NCBI RefSeq assembly: GCF_001949145.1
Contig: NW_019091631.1
Coordinates: 197,267-261,266 of the forward strand
Source of the DNA: Acanthaster planci
Taxonomy: Eukaryota; Echinodermata; Asteroidea; Valvatida; Acanthasteridae
DNA length: 64,000 bases
Reading direction: 5' to 3'
Part shown: one piece after another, positions 61,201 to 64,000 of the stretch
Layout: every line of letters begins with the position of its first letter
How positions within the stretch are numbered: position 1 is the stretch's first letter
The notes under the pieces: model-generated
What the model saw: only the letters and a program-made list of their open reading frames with translations
The model's database searches: none
What the model was told of the DNA's origin: nothing
Made by a program: the position numbers and the translations under genes

Positions 61201-63653
61201 CACTGCGTTCTCCTCCAGAAACCAGAGTCCGTATCGCCATGTCAGATGGAGGACTGTGCAGCATGGGAACATGGTGAATGGGGAGAGGTACACATAGAAA
61301 TGTTCTCTTTATTAAAACCCACTCTCCTTCCTGGGAGGGTTTCCAAATCTTGACCTTGCCTCTATCTGTTCTTACAGGGAGTCACTTGGAGTCTCGCTGT
61401 GATCTGGTACTGGACAGCATCATATACTTCATAAAATTGTCCGAAAGATTTTGTATCTGGAAAGTTGCTCATATATGAAAATGTTTTTGTCAGAAGAAAT
61501 CTGACGTAGGACTGTTTTATGAACTGTTGTACTTTTCATCTGGTAGTGTTCGGTCAGCTGTGGTCAAGGGATGCAACTGCGGGAAGTCAGTTGTCGCCGT
61601 GGTAGCCAAACTATCCGTGACCATGAATGTGACCAGGCCTTAGCTCCAACAACAAGCAGGCCATGTCAGATGATAGATTGTGCTGTCTGGAAACATGGAG
61701 AATGGGGACAAGTAAGAGTCACTTTCATCTTAAAATTTTCCTAGTGGCTCAGATTTGTTAAATTTGTCCCGTAGTGCAGTGATGTGTTTTGTCGTCACAA
61801 GAATAGTATTTGTTGGATGTGTTGCCCATTTTGCCAAATTCCCCCGTGTAATTTTTCTGTAATCAATCAGATTATATTTTGTTGTCCTCTCTCGGGTTTT
61901 AAGTGTTCCGGAACATGCGGTCATGGGGAGAAGCAAAGATTTGTCAGCTGTTACCAAGGCAACAGAGACGTCCCCTCAAGCCAGTGTGACCAGGCCAGCA
62001 AGCCCGATAGTGTGACATCGTGCAAGATGGCGGAATGCCCGGCATGGCACCAGGGAGAATGGGGACCAGTGAGTTATCTGTGTTAAAATTTGCTAATGTC
62101 AATGTGTTTTAAGTATAAGGGTTATGGGCAGGTTTCAATCTTTCAGGCTAGTAGAGGGAAAAACAGGCAAAGGGGTTTCAGGTGGTGTAGGGACAAACTG
62201 ACAGTAAATTATTAGGTTTTGATATTGTTTCACTGTACACCTTGGCATGACTGCCTCAGCACTTGAAAACAGACTAGCTCTACATATCTAAAACTTACTG
62301 TCTTTACAACCTGTTCAGAACGTAAAAAGTTGATTTTTCTCAACACTGTGAATATCAGTGCGAATGGCCCCATTAGATTTCTGTTATTGTTGTCCATATT
62401 TATGCGACACCCCAGCGCAGGATAGTGTTCATAGTACATGTTGAAGAATGAAGCAGAAATTAAATTAGGACCACACAAAGTTGGCTGAATCTCTCTCATT
62501 ATATCTGATTCCCTGTTTTCTGTCAGCAAGCATTTACAAAAAAAAGTGCCATCTTTGCTGTTAGCCAAACTTATGGATAGAACTTGTCATTTGCCCAGTA
62601 TTGAAGTACTTTGAATGCTTCCTTACTGCACATTTAAAAATTCCCTCTTTACAATCTGTATTGCAAATTGATTTTTAAAAACACGTCCATTCTCATAGTG
62701 CTCAGCTGCTTGTGGTGAGGGAGAAATGCAGCGAACTGTAGCCTGTTACCAAGGCAACCATGAGGTGGACATCAGTCAGTGTGACCTGACCCTCATCCCT
62801 GCAAGCGTGACCCCATGTAAGGTCACGGACTGCGCCTACTGGCAGCATGGACAATGGGGGCCGGTAAAAATAGCAAACATTTCTTTCCTTTCCTGAAATA
62901 ATGACTTTGGATTTGTTATCCCCACGTTTATTTGAAAACCAATTAAAGGCTGTACCAGTGGGTAAGCCTTCACCCTATGAATGGGGCAGTTTCTTTGGTA
63001 AGGCAAAGTTTTGAGAGCATTTTTTTGTCCCCACAACATTTTTGGTTGCCACAAAAATGGTGAAATAACGTGTGTGTCCCCACAACTACAGAACAAGTAT
63101 GTGTGTCCTCGTGTGTGCTGACAGTCGAGTTAAGCTCACAAGAAACAAAGTTCAGTGATGGAAGCAAATGCAGAAATCATAAATCACAGTAGTAGTTAGG
63201 GCCTTGTCTAAATTATACGGCTGTGGCTAGTGAAAGCACTTGTATGCCTATGGGAAGACACTGGCTTGGTGGCAATAGCCATTGCCCATTGGTGTTCAGC
63301 AAAGTTAATTGGATGCGGCTTATCAACAAACTGTTACACCAGATGGGTTGCCTTCTATGGAACAGCTTTTTTTTGATGCTGTGTAAGCTTGAGGTCACGA
63401 ACTTCCTGTGCTTTCATCTGACATATTCACAGCACTAGTCATATTCTGTCACTGATGGAACATTAATTATGTAACGAATCTGTTCTAGTGCTCAGTCACG
63501 TGTGGTCAAGGAGAGAAACGGAGGTCCATCAACTGTTACCGAGGCAACCAGATTGTGGAGAGCAGCCAGTGTAACCCATCTTTGAAGCCAGATACTATGA
63601 CATCATGTCAGACGGTAGATTGTCCCACATGGAGAGGGGATGACTGGGGAGCG
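10074..63653 (+). CDS. ADAMTS9: ADAMTS9/20 (GON-1)-like secreted metalloprotease, 27 exons, partial at both ends
   Basis: This is the whole spliced gene in the window; exons are listed separately. Seen: a furin site RREKR, zinc motif HELGH..N.PHD, Met-turn VMAP, a disintegrin-like region, a central TSR, a Cys-rich domain with the CGVCGGDN motif, a spacer, and a long TSR array. All 27 exons have AG/GT borders and matching phases and give 1295 codons with no internal stop. Known of the family: ADAMTS9/20/GON-1 proteases are secreted, are activated by proprotein convertases, cut matrix proteoglycans such as versican, have many C-terminal TSRs and end in a GON domain. Subgroup assignment rests on DTLGLAELGT, the CVQG..AGCDH stretch, the spacer and the large TSR number. 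The N-terminal exons and the 3' end, including any GON domain, lie outside. The family call is near certain; ADAMTS9/20 versus another long ADAMTS is likely but not proven. Confidence 0.93.
10386..10572 (+). CDS. ADAMTS9: Exon 2: furin site and start of the metalloprotease domain
   Basis: The acceptor TTGCAG ends at 10385; the donor after 10572 is GTAAGT. The exon encodes an acidic Ser-rich tail, then RREKR with cleavage expected after the codon ending at 10464, then [18 protein letters not shown], the canonical first strand of ADAMTS catalytic domains. It ends in phase 0 at YLLTLVAL, the start of the first long helix. Mature enzyme should therefore begin at Phe (10465). Confidence 0.95.
10573..13161. 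other. Intron, 2.6 kb
   Basis: The intron separates two helical parts of the catalytic domain. No exon-like open frame or repeat with clear borders was seen. An X-box-like palindrome GTCACCAGGGCAAC lies at 11298-11311. Confidence 0.85.
13162..13245 (+). CDS. ADAMTS9: Exon 3: metalloprotease domain
   Basis: The acceptor TTCTTTCAG ends at 13161; the donor after 13245 is GTGAGT. These 28 codons are in phase 0 at both ends. [20 protein letters not shown] is the family pattern (helix, then the conserved DPSIG and INIV strand). Confidence 0.96.
13669..13793 (+). CDS. ADAMTS9: Exon 4: metalloprotease domain
   Basis: The acceptor TGCTGCAG ends at 13668; the donor after 13793 is GTAAGA. It encodes [17 protein letters not shown], then a Gln/Asp/His-rich loop, then HYDTAVLIT, the typical DTAxLIT strand ahead of the cysteine loop. 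NLS is a possible N-glycosylation site. The exon ends with AA, completed by G of the next exon to Lys. Confidence 0.96.
15585..15640 (+). repeat. Possible tRNA-derived SINE remnant
   Basis: GGTTCAAATCC at 15623-15633 is a near-perfect RNA polymerase III B box. About 35 bp upstream a loose A-box-like stretch is present (around 15585-15600). This spacing is typical of tRNA-type SINE heads. No tRNA cloverleaf or tail was recognised, so this is tentative. Confidence 0.35.
19290..19523. mobile_element. MITE-like element with about 34-bp terminal inverted repeats
   Basis: The left end (19290-19325) and right end (19490-19523) are inverted copies over 34-36 bp with one 2-bp indel and few mismatches; both contain the block CTCTGTCTCAGGCT. 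The interior (about 165 bp) has no open frame. The target-site duplication is not clear. Confidence 0.65.
22200..22510. repeat. Possible degraded dispersed repeat
   Basis: This stretch contains phrases that I associate, from memory only, with old dispersed repeats of invertebrate and fish genomes: a GTTCCAATGTCGAGG-type block, a GGCTCTGTAATCA block and a CAGCAGCCAATGAAGG block, in that order. No ends or target duplication are visible. The call is weak and needs a repeat library search. Confidence 0.25.
24842..25000 (-). repeat. tRNA-derived SINE fragment
   Basis: Read on the minus strand, an A-box-like GTTGGCGCATTG (24982-24993) is followed about 34 bp later by a perfect B-box GGTTTGAATCC (24938-24948). 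This is the internal pol III promoter layout of tRNA-type SINEs. A non-tRNA body follows to about 24842. The cloverleaf is too degenerate for a functional tRNA gene. Confidence 0.65.
28190..28230 (+). CDS. ADAMTS9: Exon 5: metalloprotease domain (41-bp micro-exon)
   Basis: The acceptor TTTTGCAG ends at 28189; the donor after 28230 is GTAAGC. G completes Lys from exon 4, then [13 protein letters not shown], and a final G starts a Gly codon. The motif D-I-C...C-D-T-L-G is diagnostic of ADAMTS catalytic domains. Such a short exon is easily missed by gene predictors, but its phase fits both neighbours exactly. Confidence 0.96.
28231..31017. other. Intron, 2.8 kb
   Basis: No exon, clear repeat element or RNA gene was seen. 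It contains the only undetermined base of the window (28656). Confidence 0.8.
31018..31123 (+). CDS. ADAMTS9: Exon 6: active-site exon with HELGH zinc motif
   Basis: The acceptor TTTACAG ends at 31017; the donor after 31123 is GTAAGT. It encodes [29 protein letters not shown] and then HELGHV. The two zinc-binding His codons are at 31107-31109 and 31119-31121 and the catalytic Glu at 31110-31112. All active residues are intact, so the enzyme should be catalytically competent. The third zinc-binding His is on the next exon. Confidence 0.98.
31124..36817. other. Intron, 5.7 kb, interrupting the zinc-binding motif
   Basis: A full CRE-type octamer TGACGTCA lies at 31211-31218 inside a loose inverted repeat. 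A CpG-richer foldback patch lies at 35439-35588. Elsewhere I saw no exon, no clear transposon and no RNA gene; open frames up to 119 codons (35696-36055) have no recognisable features. Confidence 0.75.
35439..35588. repeat. CpG-rich foldback patch with CRE palindrome
   Basis: GAGTACCGAAG at 35439-35449 and CTTCGGTACTC at 35578-35588 are perfectly inverted. Between them lie GCGCGTGAACC, CCCGCGCGCG and the 10-bp palindrome GTGACGTCAC (35567-35576). CpG density is far above the surrounding intron. It may be a small inverted-repeat element or a regulatory patch. Confidence 0.5.
36818..36970 (+). CDS. ADAMTS9: Exon 7: third zinc ligand and Met-turn
   Basis: The acceptor CTTACAG ends at 36817; the donor after 36970 is GTAAGC. 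T completes Val, then [11 protein letters not shown] with the third zinc-binding His at 36831-36833. The Met-turn VMAP follows, with Met at 36891-36893. Then [17 protein letters not shown] closes the catalytic core. NMS is a possible N-glycosylation site. It ends with GA, which joins T of the next exon to give Asp. Confidence 0.98.
36971..40130. other. Intron, 3.2 kb
   Basis: It contains a two-copy 19-bp direct repeat (39189-39226) and a phase-compatible 51-bp candidate cassette exon (37885-37935) with a weak donor, which I do not call. Nothing else is recognised. Confidence 0.7.
39189..39226. repeat. 19-bp direct repeat, two copies
   Basis: Units 39189-39207 and 39208-39226 are adjacent and differ by one base (GGGGATACAAGATT followed by ATAAT or AAAAT). 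Confidence 0.85.
40131..40269 (+). CDS. ADAMTS9: Exon 8: end of protease domain and start of disintegrin-like domain
   Basis: The acceptor GCTCCTCAG ends at 40130; the donor after 40269 is GTAAGT. It encodes [12 protein letters not shown] (typical end of the catalytic domain), a short Pro/Gln linker, then [20 protein letters not shown], the start of the disintegrin-like domain. NVS is a possible N-glycan site. It ends in phase 0. Confidence 0.97.
40270..43355. other. Intron, 3.1 kb
   Basis: Plain AT-leaning intron sequence with homopolymer runs and an A/purine-rich stretch near 43050-43120. No element with definable ends and no exon-like frame was recognised. Confidence 0.75.
43356..43463 (+). 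CDS. ADAMTS9: Exon 9: disintegrin-like domain
   Basis: The acceptor CTGTGCAG ends at 43355; the donor after 43463 is GTAGCC, a moderate site. These 36 codons are phase 0 at both ends: [10 protein letters not shown], then [16 protein letters not shown]. The CxxLWC and WADGTxC patterns are hallmarks of the ADAMTS disintegrin-like module. Confidence 0.97.
43464..45263. other. Intron, 1.8 kb
   Basis: It carries a 246-bp MITE-like element at 44332-44577. The rest shows no recognised feature. Confidence 0.8.
44332..44577. mobile_element. MITE with 29-bp terminal inverted repeats
   Basis: The left end 44334-44362 and right end 44547-44575 match in inverted orientation at 28 of 29 positions; both start GGGGCCAATTTCATAG. 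Two more outer bases also pair. The interior has no open frame. The very high end identity suggests fairly recent activity or strong selection on the ends. No clear target duplication is seen. Confidence 0.8.
45264..45473 (+). CDS. ADAMTS9: Exon 10: end of disintegrin-like domain and TSR-1
   Basis: The acceptor TTGGGCAG ends at 45263; the donor after 45473 is GTAAGG. These 70 codons are phase 0 at both ends. WCDRGECI closes the disintegrin-like domain. [20 protein letters not shown] opens the central TSR, with a WxxW C-mannosylation motif and a CSRTCGG O-fucosylation motif. It ends with the conserved [14 protein letters not shown] pattern. This exon is markedly GC-richer than its flanks. Confidence 0.98.
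45474..46923. other. Intron, 1.45 kb
   Basis: It contains a two-copy tandem of a 23-bp type around 46490-46535 (AATTCCCAA.TATCTTGGTGG) and a near-perfect three-copy 17-bp tandem repeat at 46606-46653. No exon-like frame was seen. Confidence 0.8.
46606..46653. repeat. 17-bp tandem repeat, nearly three copies
   Basis: The unit AATTCATATAAAACTGC occurs at 46606-46622 and 46623-46639, and almost completely again from 46640 (ending AACTT). This is a simple minisatellite. Confidence 0.85.
46924..47041 (+). CDS. ADAMTS9: Exon 11: start of Cys-rich domain
   Basis: The acceptor TCACTAATAG ends at 46923; the donor after 47041 is GTGAGT. It encodes [19 protein letters not shown], with an NST sequon, then VRWVAKYTG, the standard opening of the ADAMTS Cys-rich domain. 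It ends one base into the next codon. Confidence 0.97.
47100..48851. mobile_element. Long-inverted-repeat (foldback) element, about 1.75 kb
   Basis: The left arm (about 47100-47480) and right arm (about 48458-48851) are inverted copies with many shared blocks, for example CGTGAAAACCTTTTGATG at the outer end, GGCCCA..GTTA..GGATTAGCCGGGGTC in the middle and AATCAGTGGAT near the inner end. Short open frames read inward from each arm give related peptides (KY..TLL...PIV.GLAGV), confirming the duplication. Termini read CACTG and CAGTG. The central 970 bp lack a transposase-like frame, so it is non-autonomous. Arms are diverged, so it is not very young. Confidence 0.8.
49006..49078. repeat. C-rich pyrimidine tract (G-rich on minus strand)
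   Basis: More than 70 bases are almost purely C and T with repeated CCCC runs. The minus strand therefore has many closely spaced GGGG runs, a G-quadruplex-type pattern. Located inside an intron. Confidence 0.8.
50470..50606 (+). CDS. ADAMTS9: Exon 12: Cys-rich domain
   Basis: The acceptor TCCCTGCAG ends at 50469; the donor after 50606 is GTGGGT. TC completes Val; then [19 protein letters not shown] and [20 protein letters not shown] follow. VxDGTPC and CVQGxC are conserved anchors of the Cys-rich domain. It ends in phase 0 on Trp, where relatives usually have Arg. Confidence 0.97.
50607..51308. other. Intron, 0.7 kb
   Basis: Nothing recognised beyond the splice sites. Confidence 0.85.
51309..51426 (+). 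CDS. ADAMTS9: Exon 13: end of Cys-rich domain (CGVCGGDN)
   Basis: The acceptor TTGATGCAG ends at 51308; the donor after 51426 is GTGAGA. It encodes [20 protein letters not shown], then [15 protein letters not shown]. The C.VCGGDN..C signature is nearly invariant in ADAMTS proteins and marks the Cys-rich to spacer boundary. It ends one base into a Gly codon. Confidence 0.98.
51427..52557. other. Intron, 1.1 kb
   Basis: No feature recognised; a poly-C run lies near 52038. Confidence 0.85.
52558..52656 (+). CDS. ADAMTS9: Exon 14: spacer domain, start
   Basis: The acceptor TGGTTCAG ends at 52557; the donor after 52656 is GTGAGT. It encodes [19 protein letters not shown], then [12 protein letters not shown]. 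The V..IPAG.T.+DI.Q pattern is the standard first strands of the ADAMTS spacer. The acidic DPEDDNYL resembles the ADAMTS9/20 form. Confidence 0.97.
52657..53419. other. Intron, 0.76 kb
   Basis: No feature recognised. Confidence 0.85.
53420..53586 (+). CDS. ADAMTS9: Exon 15: spacer domain
   Basis: The acceptor GTGTTGCAG ends at 53419; the donor after 53586 is GTGAGT. It encodes [20 protein letters not shown], then [20 protein letters not shown] and [16 protein letters not shown] and YSGS are conserved spacer motifs. NNS and NIT are possible N-glycosylation sites. It ends in phase 0. Confidence 0.97.
53741..53867 (+). CDS. ADAMTS9: Exon 16: end of spacer and start of TSR-2
   Basis: The acceptor TGTCAACAG ends at 53740; the donor after 53867 is [26 protein letters not shown] closes the spacer; [15 protein letters not shown] opens TSR-2. 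TSR-2 has Ile at the usual O-fucose acceptor position (CSKIC), so it is probably not fucosylated there. The 154-bp intron before this exon is one of the shortest in the gene. Confidence 0.97.
53868..56832. other. Intron, 3.0 kb
   Basis: It contains a 246-bp MITE-like element at 56133-56378 with ATAT on both sides. Poly-A and T-rich runs occur near 54488 and 54700. No exon-like frame was seen. Confidence 0.8.
56133..56378. mobile_element. MITE with GGGTAATTCC termini and ATAT flanks
   Basis: The left end GGGTAATTCCAGAAATTA and its inverted copy at the right end match with one mismatch over the first 26 bp. ATAT directly abuts both ends (56129-56132 and 56379-56382), which may be a target-site duplication, although ATAT is itself palindromic and AT or TA duplications cannot be excluded. 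No open frame inside. Confidence 0.75.
56833..56956 (+). CDS. ADAMTS9: Exon 17: rest of TSR-2
   Basis: The acceptor ATCCCCAG ends at 56832; the donor after 56956 is GTAAGT. It encodes [16 protein letters not shown], then [20 protein letters not shown] and GCEV. The GER.R.L.C start and the C..R.P.P.T..C.T.C end match TSR-2 of ADAMTS9/20-like proteins. It leaves with CG, completed by G to Arg. Confidence 0.93.
56957..57484. other. Intron, 0.5 kb
   Basis: No feature recognised. Confidence 0.85.
57485..57695 (+). CDS. ADAMTS9: Exon 18: TSR-3 and first residues of TSR-4
   Basis: The acceptor TGCCACAG ends at 57484; the donor after 57695 is GTACAG. It encodes [19 protein letters not shown], an Arg-rich loop, then ECNNECEQ and HWEYSSWSQ, which starts TSR-4. 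CSATCGPG fits the O-fucosylation motif. The phase-0 exit just before the first Cys of TSR-4 sets the border used by all the following TSR exons. GC-rich compared with its flanks. Confidence 0.96.
57696..58127. other. Intron, 0.43 kb
   Basis: No feature recognised. Confidence 0.85.
58128..58292 (+). CDS. ADAMTS9: Exon 19: TSR-4 (first of nine 165-bp TSR exons)
   Basis: The acceptor CACGTGCAG ends at 58127; the donor after 58292 is GTAAGT. These 55 codons are phase 0-0: [16 protein letters not shown] through CNTQQCP, then IWAVESWSE, the head of TSR-5. The six TSR cysteines are present. This is the most divergent of the nine, with [11 protein letters not shown] in the middle, closer to ordinary ADAMTS9/20 repeats. 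Confidence 0.96.
58293..58682. other. Intron, 0.39 kb
   Basis: No feature recognised. Confidence 0.85.
58683..58847 (+). CDS. ADAMTS9: Exon 20: TSR-5
   Basis: The acceptor AATTTGCAG ends at 58682; the donor after 58847 is GTAAGT. It encodes [20 protein letters not shown] through CQMEECA and then VWHQGEWGP. All six Cys and the fucosylation motif CSVTCGSG are present. Its last 24 bases and the donor closely match those of exon 25 (61904-62068). Confidence 0.97.
58848..59258. other. Intron, 0.41 kb
   Basis: No feature recognised. Confidence 0.85.
59259..59423 (+). CDS. ADAMTS9: Exon 21: TSR-6
   Basis: The acceptor CTTCCCAG ends at 59258; the donor after 59423 is GTAAGA. It encodes [20 protein letters not shown] through CQVTECP and then FWHQGEWSS. 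Six Cys are present. The Gly expected three residues after the second Cys is Ala (CGQA), so the POFUT2 consensus is broken here. Confidence 0.97.
59424..60798. other. Intron, 1.4 kb, with a CpG-richer segment
   Basis: This is the longest intron of the TSR array (neighbours are 0.16-0.63 kb). Bases about 60060-60440 are clearly richer in CG dinucleotides than the flanks and are preceded by a GAATTA-type microsatellite (about 60019-60058). This suggests a later insertion, but no element ends were identified. Confidence 0.6.
60799..60963 (+). CDS. ADAMTS9: Exon 22: TSR-7
   Basis: The acceptor ACTCAACAG ends at 60798; the donor after 60963 is GTGAGT. It encodes [20 protein letters not shown] through CNAGECA and then YWQASGWGP. 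Six Cys and the fucosylation motif are intact. Confidence 0.97.
61123..61287 (+). CDS. ADAMTS9: Exon 23: TSR-8
   Basis: The acceptor TTCTTCAAG ends at 61122; the donor after 61287 is GTACAC, a weak site. It encodes [20 protein letters not shown] through CQMEDCA and then AWEHGEWGE. Six Cys are present. The preceding intron is only 159 bp. Because the exon is 55 codons and phase 0-0, skipping it would keep the frame. Confidence 0.97.
61547..61711 (+). CDS. ADAMTS9: Exon 24: TSR-9
   Basis: The acceptor CTGGTAG ends at 61546; the donor after 61711 is GTAAGA. It encodes [20 protein letters not shown] through CQMIDCA and then VWKHGEWGQ. Six Cys are present. The YQGN block is replaced by RRGS, and [13 protein letters not shown] differs from its neighbours. 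Confidence 0.97.
61904..62068 (+). CDS. ADAMTS9: Exon 25: TSR-10
   Basis: The acceptor GGTTTTAAG ends at 61903; the donor after 62068 is GTGAGT. It encodes [20 protein letters not shown] through CKMAECP and then AWHQGEWGP. Six Cys are present. The exon shares long DNA blocks with exon 20 (3' end) and with exons 23 and 26 (YQGN block). Confidence 0.97.
62069..62698. other. Intron, 0.63 kb
   Basis: No feature recognised. A minus-strand open frame (62230-62568) shows no family features. Confidence 0.85.
62699..62863 (+). CDS. ADAMTS9: Exon 26: TSR-11
   Basis: The acceptor TCTCATAG ends at 62698; the donor after 62863 is GTAAAA, a weaker site. It encodes [20 protein letters not shown] through CKVTDCA and then YWQHGQWGP. 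Six Cys are present. The Ser/Thr that normally carries O-fucose is Ala (CSAAC), so this repeat cannot be modified there. Confidence 0.97.
62864..63488. other. Intron, 0.63 kb
   Basis: No feature recognised. Confidence 0.85.
63489..63653 (+). CDS. ADAMTS9: Exon 27: TSR-12 and head of TSR-13
   Basis: The acceptor TGTTCTAG ends at 63488; the donor after 63653 is GTAAGC. It encodes [20 protein letters not shown] through CQTVDCP and then TWRGDDWGA, which begins a thirteenth TSR. The good donor and the open repeat show that the gene continues past the right edge. Confidence 0.97.
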
Positions 63654-64000
63654 GTAAGCCAGGCTTGAATGCTGTCAAGGATTACCAGGGAAAACTCTCA
63701 CCTATCAAAACCTGCACAGAATTAAGGACTTTGTGCGCAGCAACGTGTTAGGATTAGGACAGTCAAGTACCACCTCCTTCAACAAATTCTTTATTTGGGG
63801 GGGGGAAACCAGGTTATGTTATGTTGATTTCTCTCAAAAGATTATCTCAGGCCAATTTACGCCCTATGGAAGGAACTGAAGTGGAGTTATGAGACATTAG
63901 CAGGTCCTCTGAAGACTCATCTTCTGCTCACCTGAGTTAGTAAAAAACATGTAATGGATTGGGCTTTGTCTACAAGACTGTCTCTGGTAATTTTATATGT
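63654..64000. other. Start of the next intron, cut by the window edge
   Basis: It begins with donor GTAAGC. No further TSR exon is found before the end of the window. Confidence 0.85.

Noticed and set aside
1-64000. CRISPR array, operon, phage or bacterial mobile-element content
   Set aside because: The window is intron-rich animal DNA; direct repeats are short tandem duplications without a spacer pattern, and no prokaryotic gene organisation is present.

Overview
The window is eukaryotic genomic DNA: intron-rich, AT-leaning, with GT-AG introns and short exons spread over 54 kb. It carries one recognisable protein-coding gene, on the plus strand and open at both ends. The gene is a secreted ADAMTS metalloprotease (a disintegrin-like and metalloprotease domain with thrombospondin motifs), most like the ADAMTS9/ADAMTS20/GON-1 subgroup. 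Repeated TACATGTA-type words, several short inverted-repeat elements and tRNA-type SINE remnants make a marine invertebrate deuterostome, perhaps an echinoderm, my best guess. The organism call is an inference and only moderately secure. One undetermined base (n, at 28656) indicates a draft-quality assembly.

Layout. Positions 1-10073 hold no exon I can support and are probably an upstream intron; the signal peptide and most of the prodomain must lie to the left. Twenty-seven exons (10074-63653) join without any phase conflict into 1295 complete codons. They encode the prodomain end and furin site (10074-10464), the metalloprotease domain (10465-36970, continuing into 40131), the disintegrin-like region (40131-43463 and the start of 45264), TSR-1 (45264-45473), the Cys-rich domain (46924 to about 51426), the spacer (52558 to about 53810), and then an array of thrombospondin type 1 repeats from 53810 to the right edge. 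Eleven repeats after TSR-1 are complete (TSR-2 to TSR-12) and a thirteenth has begun. A GON domain would be expected further right but is not in the window.

The most striking structure is the TSR array: nine consecutive exons (58128-63653) are each exactly 165 bp, each phase 0-0, and each starts at the first Cys codon of a repeat. This is a clear product of tandem exon duplication and would tolerate exon skipping or gain without a frameshift.

The introns carry at least five inverted-repeat (MITE or foldback-like) elements. The largest is a 1.75-kb element with arms of about 380 bp (47100-48851). There are also SINE-like fragments, short tandem duplications, a C-rich tract and two CpG-richer patches. 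I found no second gene, no convincing nested gene, no CRISPR array and no confident RNA gene.
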